Assembly (NCBI GenBank): GCA_963974445.1 | Contig: CAXBDI010000118.1 | Location: 1 to 11,831 of the forward strand | DNA: 11,831 nucleotides | Direction of reading: 5' to 3' | From: JACKII01 sp963974445 | GTDB lineage: Bacteria; Pseudomonadota; Alphaproteobacteria; Bin95 | In this document: positions 1 through 6,426 of the stretch, piece by piece | Layout of the letters: each line of letters opens with the position of its first letter | Numbering within the stretch: position 1 is the first letter of the stretch | Notes under the pieces: generated by a model | Told to the model about the DNA's origin: nothing | The model's database searches: none | Seen by the model: only the letters and a program-made list of their open reading frames with translations | Program-made: the position numbers and the translations under genes

Positions 1-2
1 TG

Positions 3-80
3 GAGGAGGTTGGCGCCCGTCTGCGCGGCATGATGCCGTGGATCGGCGAAAACGCCCTTGTGGATAAAGCCAAGAACTAA
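3..80 (+). CDS. ilvC: Ketol-acid reductoisomerase, C-terminal end (partial)
   Basis: Only the last 25 codons are present and the gene runs off the left edge of the window. The frame ends in MMPWIGENALVDKAKN followed by TAA. This matches the very conserved tail of class I ketol-acid reductoisomerase of alphaproteobacteria, where a MMPWI motif is followed by a LVDK-type ending. The family is a cytoplasmic, Mg- and NADPH-dependent enzyme of valine, leucine and isoleucine synthesis that converts acetolactate to dihydroxyisovalerate. None of the catalytic part is visible, so the call rests on the tail alone. A strong hairpin about 40 bases after the stop codon suggests that the transcript ends before mreB. 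Confidence 0.75.
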   Translation, partial: EEVGARLRGMMPWIGENALVDKAKN

Positions 81-105
81 AGCCTGCACGCGACAGCGTC
101 CCACT

Positions 106-134
106 TTGCGTAAGATGAGCAGCGCGGCTATACA
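106..134 (+). promoter_or_regulatory. Candidate sigma-70 type promoter for the mreB operon
   Basis: TTGCGT (106–111) and TATACA (129–134) are separated by exactly 17 bases and lie 47 bases upstream of the mreB start. The −10-like box falls in the loop of the ilvC-distal hairpin. The call is by eye against the consensus, and the −35 match is only partial. Confidence 0.3.
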
Positions 135-146
135 TGGCCGCGCTGC
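119..146 (+). terminator. Strong hairpin after ilvC, probable terminator
   Basis: GCAGCGCGGC (119–128) and GCCGCGCTGC (137–146) form a perfect 10-bp stem around an 8-base loop. Only a short T run (ATTTT) follows a few bases later, so this is an imperfect intrinsic terminator. It may end the ilvC transcript or be a structured leader of mreB. Confidence 0.5.
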
Positions 147-180
147 ACCCATTTTGGGCGCAAAGGTATTGTGAGGCTCA

Positions 181-1215
181 ATGTTCTCCGCCATTCTCGG
201 CCTTCTCAGCCAGGATCTGGCTATCGACCTCGGCACGGCCAACACGCTGGTCTATGTGCCCGGCCGCGGCATCGTGCTGGACGAGCCCTCCGTCGTCGCC
301 GTGCGGGAGCATCGCGGCCGCCAGCAAGTGTTGGCGGTTGGCCAAGAAGCCAAGCTGATGCTGGGCCGCACCCCTGGCAATATCGAAGCCATTCGCCCGC
401 TGCGGGACGGCGTCATCGCCGACTTCGAAATCGCCGAGGAGATGATCAAGTATTTTATTCGCCGGGTGCACAACCGGCGCAGCTTCGTTTCGCCGCAAAT
501 GGTGGTGTGCGTCCCCTCCGGTGCGACCGAGGTGGAGCGGCGCGCGATCCAGGAAAGCGCCTTGGGCGCAGGCGCGCGGCGGGTCTACCTGATCGAGGAG
601 CCTATGGCCGCGGCTATCGGCGCCGGCCTGCCGGTGACGGAGCCTTCGGGCTCCATGGTCGTCGATATCGGCGGCGGCACGACGGAGGTGGCGGTGCTGT
701 CGCTCGGCGGCATTGTCTATGCCCGCTCCGTCCGGGTCGGTGGCGACAAGATGGACGAGGCGATCATCAACTATGTACGCCGCCACCATAACCTGTTGAT
801 AGGCGATTCGACGGCGGAACGAATCAAGGTTGCTATCGGTTCCGCCTGCCCGCCCGACGAGGACGAGGAACGGCGGGCTGCGGTGCGTGGCCGCGATATG
901 ATGAACGGCGTGCCGCGCGAAGTCATTATCAGCGAAGGCCAGGTGGCGGAAGCGCTGGCCGAACCCATCAGCCATATTGTCGAAGCGGTCAAAGTTGCGT
1001 TGGAGCACACCGCGCCGGAATTAGCCTCGGATATCGTCGACAAAGGCATCGTGCTGACGGGCGGCGGCGGGCTGTTGCCGAACCTGGACCGCGTGCTGCG
1101 TGAGTCGACCGGCCTGCCTGTCTCCATCGCCGAAAATCCGCTGCAATGCGTGGCGCTCGGCTGCGGTAAGTGTTTGGAAGAGAAAAATGCGCTACAAAGC
1201 GTCTTGATCGAATAA
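181..1215 (+). CDS. mreB: Rod shape-determining protein MreB (actin-like)
   Basis: The 344-residue protein has the usual MreB length and all the nucleotide-binding motifs of the actin/Hsp70 fold. Phosphate-1 is DLGTANT (residues 16–22), phosphate-2 is DIGGGTTE (162–169) and the adenosine motif is TGGGGLLPN (from 293). The start MFSAILGLLS is a short hydrophobic/amphipathic segment, as used by Gram-negative MreB to sit on the inner membrane. MreB forms ATP-dependent antiparallel filaments that orient the elongation machinery. The ATG at 181 is preceded by GAGG (173–176) with close spacing, and no in-frame upstream start aligns with the family. It is the first gene of an mreBCD–mrdA–rodA operon. 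The 16-base gap to the earliest possible mreC start, with no terminator, points to co-transcription. Confidence 0.97.
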   Translation: MFSAILGLLSQDLAIDLGTANTLVYVPGRGIVLDEPSVVAVREHRGRQQVLAVGQEAKLMLGRTPGNIEAIRPLRDGVIADFEIAEEMIKYFIRRVHNRRSFVSPQMVVCVPSGATEVERRAIQESALGAGARRVYLIEEPMAAAIGAGLPVTEPSGSMVVDIGGGTTEVAVLSLGGIVYARSVRVGGDKMDEAIINYVRRHHNLLIGDSTAERIKVAIGSACPPDEDEERRAAVRGRDMMNGVPREVIISEGQVAEALAEPISHIVEAVKVALEHTAPELASDIVDKGIVLTGGGGLLPNLDRVLRESTGLPVSIAENPLQCVALGCGKCLEEKNALQSVLIE

Positions 1216-1258
1216 CTTCGGGCCGAGTGCTGTGACCGGCCGTGCCCTTGGGAACACA

Positions 1259-2134
1259 ATGGACGAGCCCAAGCATAGCGTTGGCGAAATTGTCGATGAC
1301 GGATTGCGTACCGCAGGCCGGGCGATGCGCCGCCTCACCTATGCCGGGCTGGCGTTGATTGCTTTTGGCCTGGTCTTGGTAGGTAAGGTCGATACCCGCA
1401 TCGTCGACAGCGCCCGCGGCGGCATCGCAGACATTTCCGCGCCGGTCCTGGATGCCCTTTCCTATCCCATCGCCAGCTTTTACGAATGGATCCGCGATAT
1501 CGCGACCGTCGGCGATCTGATGTCGGAGAACCGGCGGCTGCGCGAGGAAAACGCGCGCTTGGCCAAGCTGCGATTAATCGCCCACGACCTGCGGGCGGAA
1601 AATGCCGGGCTGCGGCGGCTGCTGCGCTTCGACCCCGGCCCTATCGCGACGTCGGTCAGCACACGGGTGATTGCCGACACCGGCGGCGTCTTCGCCCGCA
1701 GCCTGATGGTACATGTCGGCACGGCGCAGGGCGTACGCAAGAATTTGGCGGTATTGTCGGCGGAGGGTCTGGTCGGCCGCGTGCAGAATGTCGGGCAACG
1801 GTCGGCGCGCATCCTGCTGATCACCGACCTGAACTCCAAGATCCCGGTTGCTATCGGCAATAGCCGGCGGCGCGCCATCCTCTCCGGCACCAACGGCTCC
1901 ACCCCGAAGCTGGAGTTCTTTGCAAGCGACGCAGCGCCCGTACCCGGCGCCCTGGTTTTAACCTCCGGCGACGGCGGCATCTTCCGGCCCGGACTGCCCA
2001 TCGGCGTGGTGGAGCCCGGCGGCGATAGCAGTTGGCAGGTGCGGCCCTTCGTGGATTGGGACCTGCTGGATTTCGTCCGCATCGTCGATTACGGCCAATC
2101 GCCCGAAATCGACCTGGCACAGGAGGGGCAGTAG
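1259..2134 (+). CDS. mreC: Rod shape-determining protein MreC
   Basis: This is a bitopic inner-membrane protein of about 291 residues. It has a short cytoplasmic tail, one membrane segment near residues 26–43 (LTYAGLALIAFGLVLVGKV), a charged coiled-coil near 85–122 (ENRRLREENARLAKL and following) and a periplasmic beta-rich domain. That domain carries family signatures such as GLVGRVQNVG, SARILLITD and GDGGIFRPGLPIG. MreC links MreB and MreD to PBP2 and activates the PBP2–RodA synthase. I prefer ATG 1259, which has GGGA a few bases upstream. An in-frame GTG at 1232 would add nine residues and cannot be excluded. Only four bases separate its stop from mreD. Confidence 0.93.
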   Translation: MDEPKHSVGEIVDDGLRTAGRAMRRLTYAGLALIAFGLVLVGKVDTRIVDSARGGIADISAPVLDALSYPIASFYEWIRDIATVGDLMSENRRLREENARLAKLRLIAHDLRAENAGLRRLLRFDPGPIATSVSTRVIADTGGVFARSLMVHVGTAQGVRKNLAVLSAEGLVGRVQNVGQRSARILLITDLNSKIPVAIGNSRRRAILSGTNGSTPKLEFFASDAAPVPGALVLTSGDGGIFRPGLPIGVVEPGGDSSWQVRPFVDWDLLDFVRIVDYGQSPEIDLAQEGQ

Positions 2135-2138
2135 ACCG

Positions 2139-2645
2139 GTGGCACGCCATGAACCCCTGCAGGACCTCGACACCTGGTCGTCGCACGCGACGCCAGCTCT
2201 GGTGTTGGTCGGGCTGATCCTGCTCACCAGCCTGCCAATGCCCATCGGCCAATGGCCTCTGCCCAATCTGGTGCTGATCGCCGTTTACATCGCCAGCGCC
2301 CGCCGCCCGAAATCCCTACCCGCCGGCCTGCTGTTCGGGCTCGGTCTGCTGCATGACTTGCTGGGCTCGACCCCTATCGGACTGCATGCGCTGGAGTATC
2401 TGGTCGTGCACGCAATCGCGACCCAAATGCGCCGCGCCGCGCAATCCTTTGTCGCGCTGTGGGTGGGATTCATTCCGGCGGTCGCGATCGCCGCCGCGAT
2501 GACATGGGCTGTGATCTCGCTCTATCATATGGTCTGGGTCGCGCCGGACCTGGTCTTAACGCGGGCGGTGGCGTCGGCGCTGGCCTTCCCGGCACTCGCT
2601 TTGCCAGTGCTTTGGCTAATTGGAGGACACCGCAATGCCGCGTAG
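2139..2645 (+). CDS. mreD: Rod shape-determining protein MreD
   Basis: The 168-residue protein is very hydrophobic, with about five membrane segments (for example PALVLVGLILLTSLPMP near the start and FPALALPVLWLIGG at the end). This fits MreD in size and layout. The segment GLLFGLGLLHDLLGSTPIGLH is the recognisable MreD core: a glycine-rich helix followed by a D-L/P-x-G-x-x-x-L-G type motif. MreD is an inner-membrane partner of MreC in the elongasome. The start is GTG at 2139, with AGGAGG at 2121–2126. That spacing of 12 bases is long, and the Shine–Dalgarno lies inside the end of mreC, so translational coupling is likely. The last 11 bases overlap the start of mrdA. Confidence 0.92.
   Translation: MARHEPLQDLDTWSSHATPALVLVGLILLTSLPMPIGQWPLPNLVLIAVYIASARRPKSLPAGLLFGLGLLHDLLGSTPIGLHALEYLVVHAIATQMRRAAQSFVALWVGFIPAVAIAAAMTWAVISLYHMVWVAPDLVLTRAVASALAFPALALPVLWLIGGHRNAA
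2622..2627 (+). promoter_or_regulatory. Shine–Dalgarno site that sets the mrdA start
   Basis: GGAGGA lies seven bases before ATG 2635 and inside mreD. It favours ATG 2635 over the in-frame TTG at 2620, which overlaps the site itself. Confidence 0.75.
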
Positions 2646-4485
2646 CGCTCTGGACCGTCAGGCCGCGAAACGCAACCGCCTGCTATCCCGCCGCTCGTTG
2701 CTGCTGGGTGCGGCTCAGGTCGGCGGCTTCGGTCTCCTGGCCGCGCGGATGTATCAACTGCAGATCCTCGAAGCCGACCGGTACGCGGTCATGGCTGACG
2801 AAAACCGCATTAACATCCGTTTCGCCGTCGCCGCACGCGGCATCATTTCCGACCGCTACGGCCATCCATTGGCGCTGAACCGCGCGGCCTACCGGGTGGC
2901 GGTGGTGCCCGAGCAGGTTGCGGACCTGGAGGGGCTTCTCGCCCGGCTGCACTACCTGGTTCCGCTGACCGACGAGCGGCGGCAGCGCGTATTACAGTTG
3001 GCAAGCCGGCAGCGGGCCTTCGTCCCCATCATCGCTTACGACGATCTCACCTGGACCGAAATTGCCAAGATCGCGGCGAACAATGCCGATCTTCCGGGTG
3101 TCGAAATTGCGGCAACGAACCAGCGGGTCTATCCGGAAGGCGAATTAACCGCGCATCTGGTCGGCTATGTCGGCGCCGTGGCGAAGAAAGACCTCACTGG
3201 CGATCCGGTTTTGGCGCTGCCCGACCTGCGTATCGGCAAATCGGGCATTGAACGGATATACGACCTGCGCTTGCGCGGCGAAGCGGCGCGGCGTCAGGTT
3301 GAGGTCAATGCCGTTGGCCGGGTCATCCGCGACTTGCAGCGCGAATCTGCCGAGCCGGGCGCACCGCTTCGGCTATCGATCGACAGCGATTTGCAGCGGT
3401 TTGCCGCCAGCCGTTTCGGTGAACAGACCGGCTCGGCGGTCGCCATGGACATCCATTCCGGCGAGTTACTGGCCATGGTCAGCCGCCCCTCCTTCGATCC
3501 CGGCCTGTTCCCGGACGGCATCAGTCACGCCGACTGGAACCGGCTGCTGAACGCGCCGGATGCACCGCTCGTCAACAAAGCCATCGCCGGCCAGTACGCG
3601 CCAGGATCGACGTTCAAGATGATTGTGGCGCTCGCGGCACTGGAGTCGGGAATGATCACTCCGAAAACGCCATTCCATTGCAGTGGCGTTCTGGAGCTTG
3701 GTCAGGGCAAGTTCCATTGCTGGCGGCGAAGCGGTCATGGCCGCATGGATATGCACAATGCCATCGTCCAATCTTGCGACATCTACTTTTATGAGGTCGC
3801 CCGGCGCATTGGTATCGAGCGGATCGCCGAGATGGCGCGCAAGTTCGGCCTCGGCGGACGCCTCGGGATCGACTTGCCGGGAGAGCAGCCCGGGCTGATC
3901 CCGGACAAAGCATGGAAACGCCGGCGCTACGACCGCCCCTGGCAAATCGGTGAATCGCTGGTCGCCGGCATCGGTCAGGGCTACGTTCTTTCCACGCCGC
4001 TGCAACTCGCCGTGATGACGGCCTGGATGGTGAACGGCGGCAAGACCGTCCGTCCGCGCATGACTCTGGTAGCCCAAGGCGAGACGACCGACGATCCATC
4101 GCCGTTGGATGTCCCGGACGACTTCCTGGCGATCATCCGCCGGGGCATGATCGGTGTCACCAACGACGCCAAAGGAACCGCGCGCTCTGCCCAAATCGGC
4201 GACCCGGCGCTGCATATGGGTGGCAAGACCGGCACCAGCCAGGTTCGCCGCATCAGCCAGCGGGAACGGCGATCGCGTGTGCTGCGCAACGATGAACGGC
4301 CTAGGGAGGAGCGGGATCACGCGCTGTTCGTCGGATTCGCGCCGCAGGATGCGCCGCGCTATGCGGTCAGCGTGATTGTCGAGCATGGCGGCGGTGGCTC
4401 GACCGCCGCGGCCCCAATCGCCCGCGACATGCTGGAGCGCCTGCAACGCAACGCGGCTGGCCGCCTCGCCCGCGCGCCGAGCTAG
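2635..4485 (+). CDS. mrdA: Penicillin-binding protein 2, peptidoglycan D,D-transpeptidase of elongation
   Basis: This is a class B PBP of 616 residues, the usual length. It has a short cytoplasmic N-terminus, a membrane anchor near residues 20–37 (SRRSLLLGAAQVGGFGLL), a PBP dimerisation/pedestal domain to about 230 and a C-terminal transpeptidase domain. The active-site motifs are complete: STFK (S325 is the acyl-serine), SCD (380–382, in the SxN position) and KTG (531–533). It cross-links the glycan strands made by RodA in the lateral wall and is the target of mecillinam-type beta-lactams. C349, C362, H368 and C381 sit at the spacing of the PBP2 zinc site (see findings). It overlaps mreD by 11 bases and is followed seven bases later by rodA, an arrangement typical of the synthase pair. 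Confidence 0.96.
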   Translation: MPRSALDRQAAKRNRLLSRRSLLLGAAQVGGFGLLAARMYQLQILEADRYAVMADENRINIRFAVAARGIISDRYGHPLALNRAAYRVAVVPEQVADLEGLLARLHYLVPLTDERRQRVLQLASRQRAFVPIIAYDDLTWTEIAKIAANNADLPGVEIAATNQRVYPEGELTAHLVGYVGAVAKKDLTGDPVLALPDLRIGKSGIERIYDLRLRGEAARRQVEVNAVGRVIRDLQRESAEPGAPLRLSIDSDLQRFAASRFGEQTGSAVAMDIHSGELLAMVSRPSFDPGLFPDGISHADWNRLLNAPDAPLVNKAIAGQYAPGSTFKMIVALAALESGMITPKTPFHCSGVLELGQGKFHCWRRSGHGRMDMHNAIVQSCDIYFYEVARRIGIERIAEMARKFGLGGRLGIDLPGEQPGLIPDKAWKRRRYDRPWQIGESLVAGIGQGYVLSTPLQLAVMTAWMVNGGKTVRPRMTLVAQGETTDDPSPLDVPDDFLAIIRRGMIGVTNDAKGTARSAQIGDPALHMGGKTGTSQVRRISQRERRSRVLRNDERPREERDHALFVGFAPQDAPRYAVSVIVEHGGGGSTAAAPIARDMLERLQRNAAGRLARAPS

Positions 4486-4492
4486 CGGCGCC

Positions 4493-5659
4493 GTGACCTC
4501 ACACTTCCGCCGCCGCGGCTTCGCCAACACTGCGCATCCGGACGGGGATACCATCTGGCATCGCCTGCGCCGGGTGCACTGGGTGCTGGCAGCTCTGCTC
4601 GTGGCCGTCGCCAGTATCGGGTTTGCCGTGCTCTATTCTGCTGCCGATGCTCAGTGGCAGCCTTGGGCGGTTCGCCAGGCCATCCGCTTCGGCATCGGCT
4701 TTTTGCTGATGATCGTTATTGCGGTCGTCGATCTGCGCATTTGGCGGCGCCTCGCCTATCCGCTTTACGCTGGCGCTCTGGTCCTGTTGCTGGTCGTTGA
4801 GTTCGCTGGCGTCGGCGATGGATCGCAGCGGTGGATAGCCCTTGGGTTTTTCAATCTCCAGCCGTCCGAGGTGATGAAAGTCGGCCTCATCGTCGCCTTG
4901 GCGCGGTATTTCCACGATCTGGACGAAAACCAAGTCGATACGCTCGCAGCCTTGATACCGCCACTGTTTCTGACCGCGATTCCGACCTTGTTGGTGCTGC
5001 GGCAGCCGGATTTGGGAACCGCGAGCATTCTGGTCGCGCTGGCGGTCGCCGTCGCCTTTCTCGCCGGGCTGGCATGGTGGAAGTTCGCGCTCGCCGCCGC
5101 AGCCGTCGCCGCCTCCGCCCCCCTGGCGTGGAGCTTCCTGCACGACTACCAGCGCGAACGCATCCTGACATTCCTCGATCCCAGCCGAGACCCGTTGGGA
5201 GCCGGATACCACATCTTGCAGTCGAAAATCGCTCTCGGTTCTGGCGGCCTGTTTGGCAAAGGCTTCGTCGGCGGCACGCAATCGCAGTTGAGTTTTCTGC
5301 CGGAAAAGCACACCGACTTTATTTTCACTCTGATGGCGGAGGAGTTCGGGTTTGTAGGCTCGCTGTTTTTGATCAGCGTCATGGCCGGCATTCTGGTCTG
5401 CTGTTTCTCGATTTCGATACGCGCCACCAGCATCTTTTCGCGCCTGATCGTTCTGGGTCTGGCGCTGAACTTCTTCCTCTATGCGTTCATCAACATGGCG
5501 ATGGTTATGGGTATTCTGCCGGTGGTCGGCGTACCGCTGCCAATGATCTCCTATGGCGGCACCGCCATGCTGACGCTGATGATCGGCTTCGGCTTGATCC
5601 AGAGCGCCGCGGTGCACAGAGGCGCCATCGCGCCGGGCCCGTCAGGTACTGGACGATAA
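4493..5659 (+). CDS. rodA: RodA, SEDS-family peptidoglycan glycosyltransferase
   Basis: This is a polytopic inner-membrane protein of 388 residues with about ten membrane segments. It carries the SEDS signatures FLPEKHTDFIF, in which D275 corresponds to the essential catalytic-loop aspartate, and GILPVVGVPLPMISYGG near the C-terminus. RodA polymerises lipid II into glycan strands and works as a complex with PBP2. I chose GTG 4493, seven bases after the mrdA stop. The reading frame stays open upstream to an ATG at 4376, but that would place 39 atypical residues inside mrdA. The resulting 388 residues fit the family. No clear Shine–Dalgarno is visible, so coupling to mrdA translation is likely. 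The start choice is less certain than the identity. Confidence 0.95.
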   Translation: MTSHFRRRGFANTAHPDGDTIWHRLRRVHWVLAALLVAVASIGFAVLYSAADAQWQPWAVRQAIRFGIGFLLMIVIAVVDLRIWRRLAYPLYAGALVLLLVVEFAGVGDGSQRWIALGFFNLQPSEVMKVGLIVALARYFHDLDENQVDTLAALIPPLFLTAIPTLLVLRQPDLGTASILVALAVAVAFLAGLAWWKFALAAAAVAASAPLAWSFLHDYQRERILTFLDPSRDPLGAGYHILQSKIALGSGGLFGKGFVGGTQSQLSFLPEKHTDFIFTLMAEEFGFVGSLFLISVMAGILVCCFSISIRATSIFSRLIVLGLALNFFLYAFINMAMVMGILPVVGVPLPMISYGGTAMLTLMIGFGLIQSAAVHRGAIAPGPSGTGR

Positions 5660-5723
5660 GGCTGCGCCCTTCCCGATTTTTGGGTCGACAAAGCCCATCA
5701 AGGCTGGTAGCAAACGCTCCTTC

Positions 5724-5799
5724 GGGTGCATAGCTCAGTCGGTAGAGCAGCTGACTCTTAATCAGCGGGCCCCAGGTTCGAGCCCTGGTGCACCCACCA
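5724..5799 (+). tRNA. tRNA-Lys (anticodon CTT)
   Basis: A complete 76-base cloverleaf is present. The acceptor GGGTGCA (5724–5730) pairs with TGCACCC (5789–5795). The D stem is GCTC/GAGC, the anticodon stem is GCTGA/TCAGC with loop CTCTTAA (anticodon CTT at 5757–5759), the variable loop has five bases and the T arm is CCAGG-TTCGAGC-CCTGG. The discriminator A and an encoded CCA (5797–5799) follow. It reads AAG codons. It lies 64 bases after rodA on the same strand and marks the border between the conserved operon and a disordered spacer. Confidence 0.97.
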
Positions 5800-6045
5800 A
5801 ATTTTTCAAAGGGTTAAACCGATACCCACTTTCTTTTGGGCTCGCTTTTCTCTCAGATTGCATGAGCAATAGGCGGAATCGCATCATTCTGGTTTAGAGC
5901 CGCATGCGGCGAAGGAGCTTCGCGAGGTGTGATGCTCGGCCGGCGCAGCTTGTCGACCAGGAAGCGAGGTGCGCCTCGTCGATGGAGCGCTCGCAATCAT
6001 GCGCAACCTCTCTCTCGCGGTATGCTGCCGTCAGCCAACGCCGAT
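5800..6045. other. Spacer after tRNA-Lys without an intact gene
   Basis: No start-to-stop gene with a ribosome binding site is visible on either strand. Directly after the tRNA, a weak 4-bp hairpin (CCCA…TGGG) followed by T-rich sequence around 5826–5850 may help end the transcript. On the minus strand a frame from 6121 to a TAA at 5894 is open for 75 codons and has protein-like composition, but it has no start codon. I treat it as debris rather than a gene. Confidence 0.5.
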
Positions 6046-6167
6046 GGCTAGCGTCTTCGGATTGATATAGAGCTCCCGGCTCAGCTGCGCGAGCGAAGCC
6101 TGCGATCGCCGTATTGCTGCTCTACGGCGTACGTGATCATGGCGCAGCAATGGCGAACTTGTCCCAT
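6046..6167 (-). pseudogene. Transposase remnant, IS481-like N-terminus, frameshifted
   Basis: From ATG at 6167 the minus strand reads MGQVRH and, after a frame jump near 6115–6125, AIRRSQASLAQLSRELYINPKTLA. Both pieces belong to the N-terminal helix-turn-helix of a common IS481-type transposase, whose usual beginning is MGQVRHGSATTT… followed by QASLAQL-type and GINPKTVAKW-type segments. GGAAGGAAG just before the ATG is a good ribosome binding site. After KTLA the similarity stops, and there is no DDE catalytic core. It is therefore a dead fragment of about 40 of the roughly 300 codons. The family is recalled from sequence memory, not from a search. Confidence 0.6.
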
Positions 6168-6426
6168 AGTGCTTCCTTCCATTCCAACGAACGGGTCACA
6201 CCCTCAAACTGTGGGATCAAACACCTAATAAGTGGCGACGCTCAGAACTTCTAATACTGCATAAAAAAAAGCCCGACAGTCAATTCGGTTTGCTATCGAC
6301 ACTCGGTTTGCTATCGACAGTCGCCTAGGAGTCGGGCGACGGGCTGGCTTGATCGAACTGTTTGCCGTCGGACGCCGGTCTCCGCTAATGTTCTGGCTAG
6401 CCAACTAAAACCAAGGAAACCGCCCC
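6168..6426. other. Intergenic region before the SDR gene
   Basis: Bases 6168 to about 6230 look like the non-coding left end of the same IS remnant. Then follow an A8 run (6263–6270), the duplicated 18-mer with its palindromic arms, and the leader of the SDR gene. No coding frame is supported. I could not identify a convincing promoter for the downstream genes, although they must have one here or further upstream. Confidence 0.5.
6285..6320. repeat. Tandem duplication of an 18-base unit
   Basis: TCGGTTTGCTATCGACAC (6285–6302) is followed directly by TCGGTTTGCTATCGACAG (6303–6320). The copies differ only at the last base. CGACAGTC occurs just before the pair (6274–6281) and again at its right edge (6315–6322). 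GCCCGAC (6271–6277) and GTCGGGC (6331–6337) are inverted arms around the whole. No function can be assigned. Confidence 0.8.

Noticed and set aside
178..1008. Minus-strand open frame (276 codons) opposite mreB
   Set aside because: It is antisense to MreB motifs and is an artefact of high GC at third codon positions.
3466..4554. Minus-strand open frame (362 codons) opposite mrdA
   Set aside because: It lies fully antisense to the PBP2 transpeptidase domain and the mrdA–rodA junction, has no domain features and has no ribosome binding site.
4499..5617. Minus-strand open frame (372 codons) opposite rodA
   Set aside because: Its composition is Gln/Asp/His-rich, which is the complement of hydrophobic membrane-segment codons. 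rodA on the plus strand is unambiguous.
6285..6320. Start of a CRISPR-like array
   Set aside because: There are only two copies, directly abutting with no spacer between them and no cas genes nearby.
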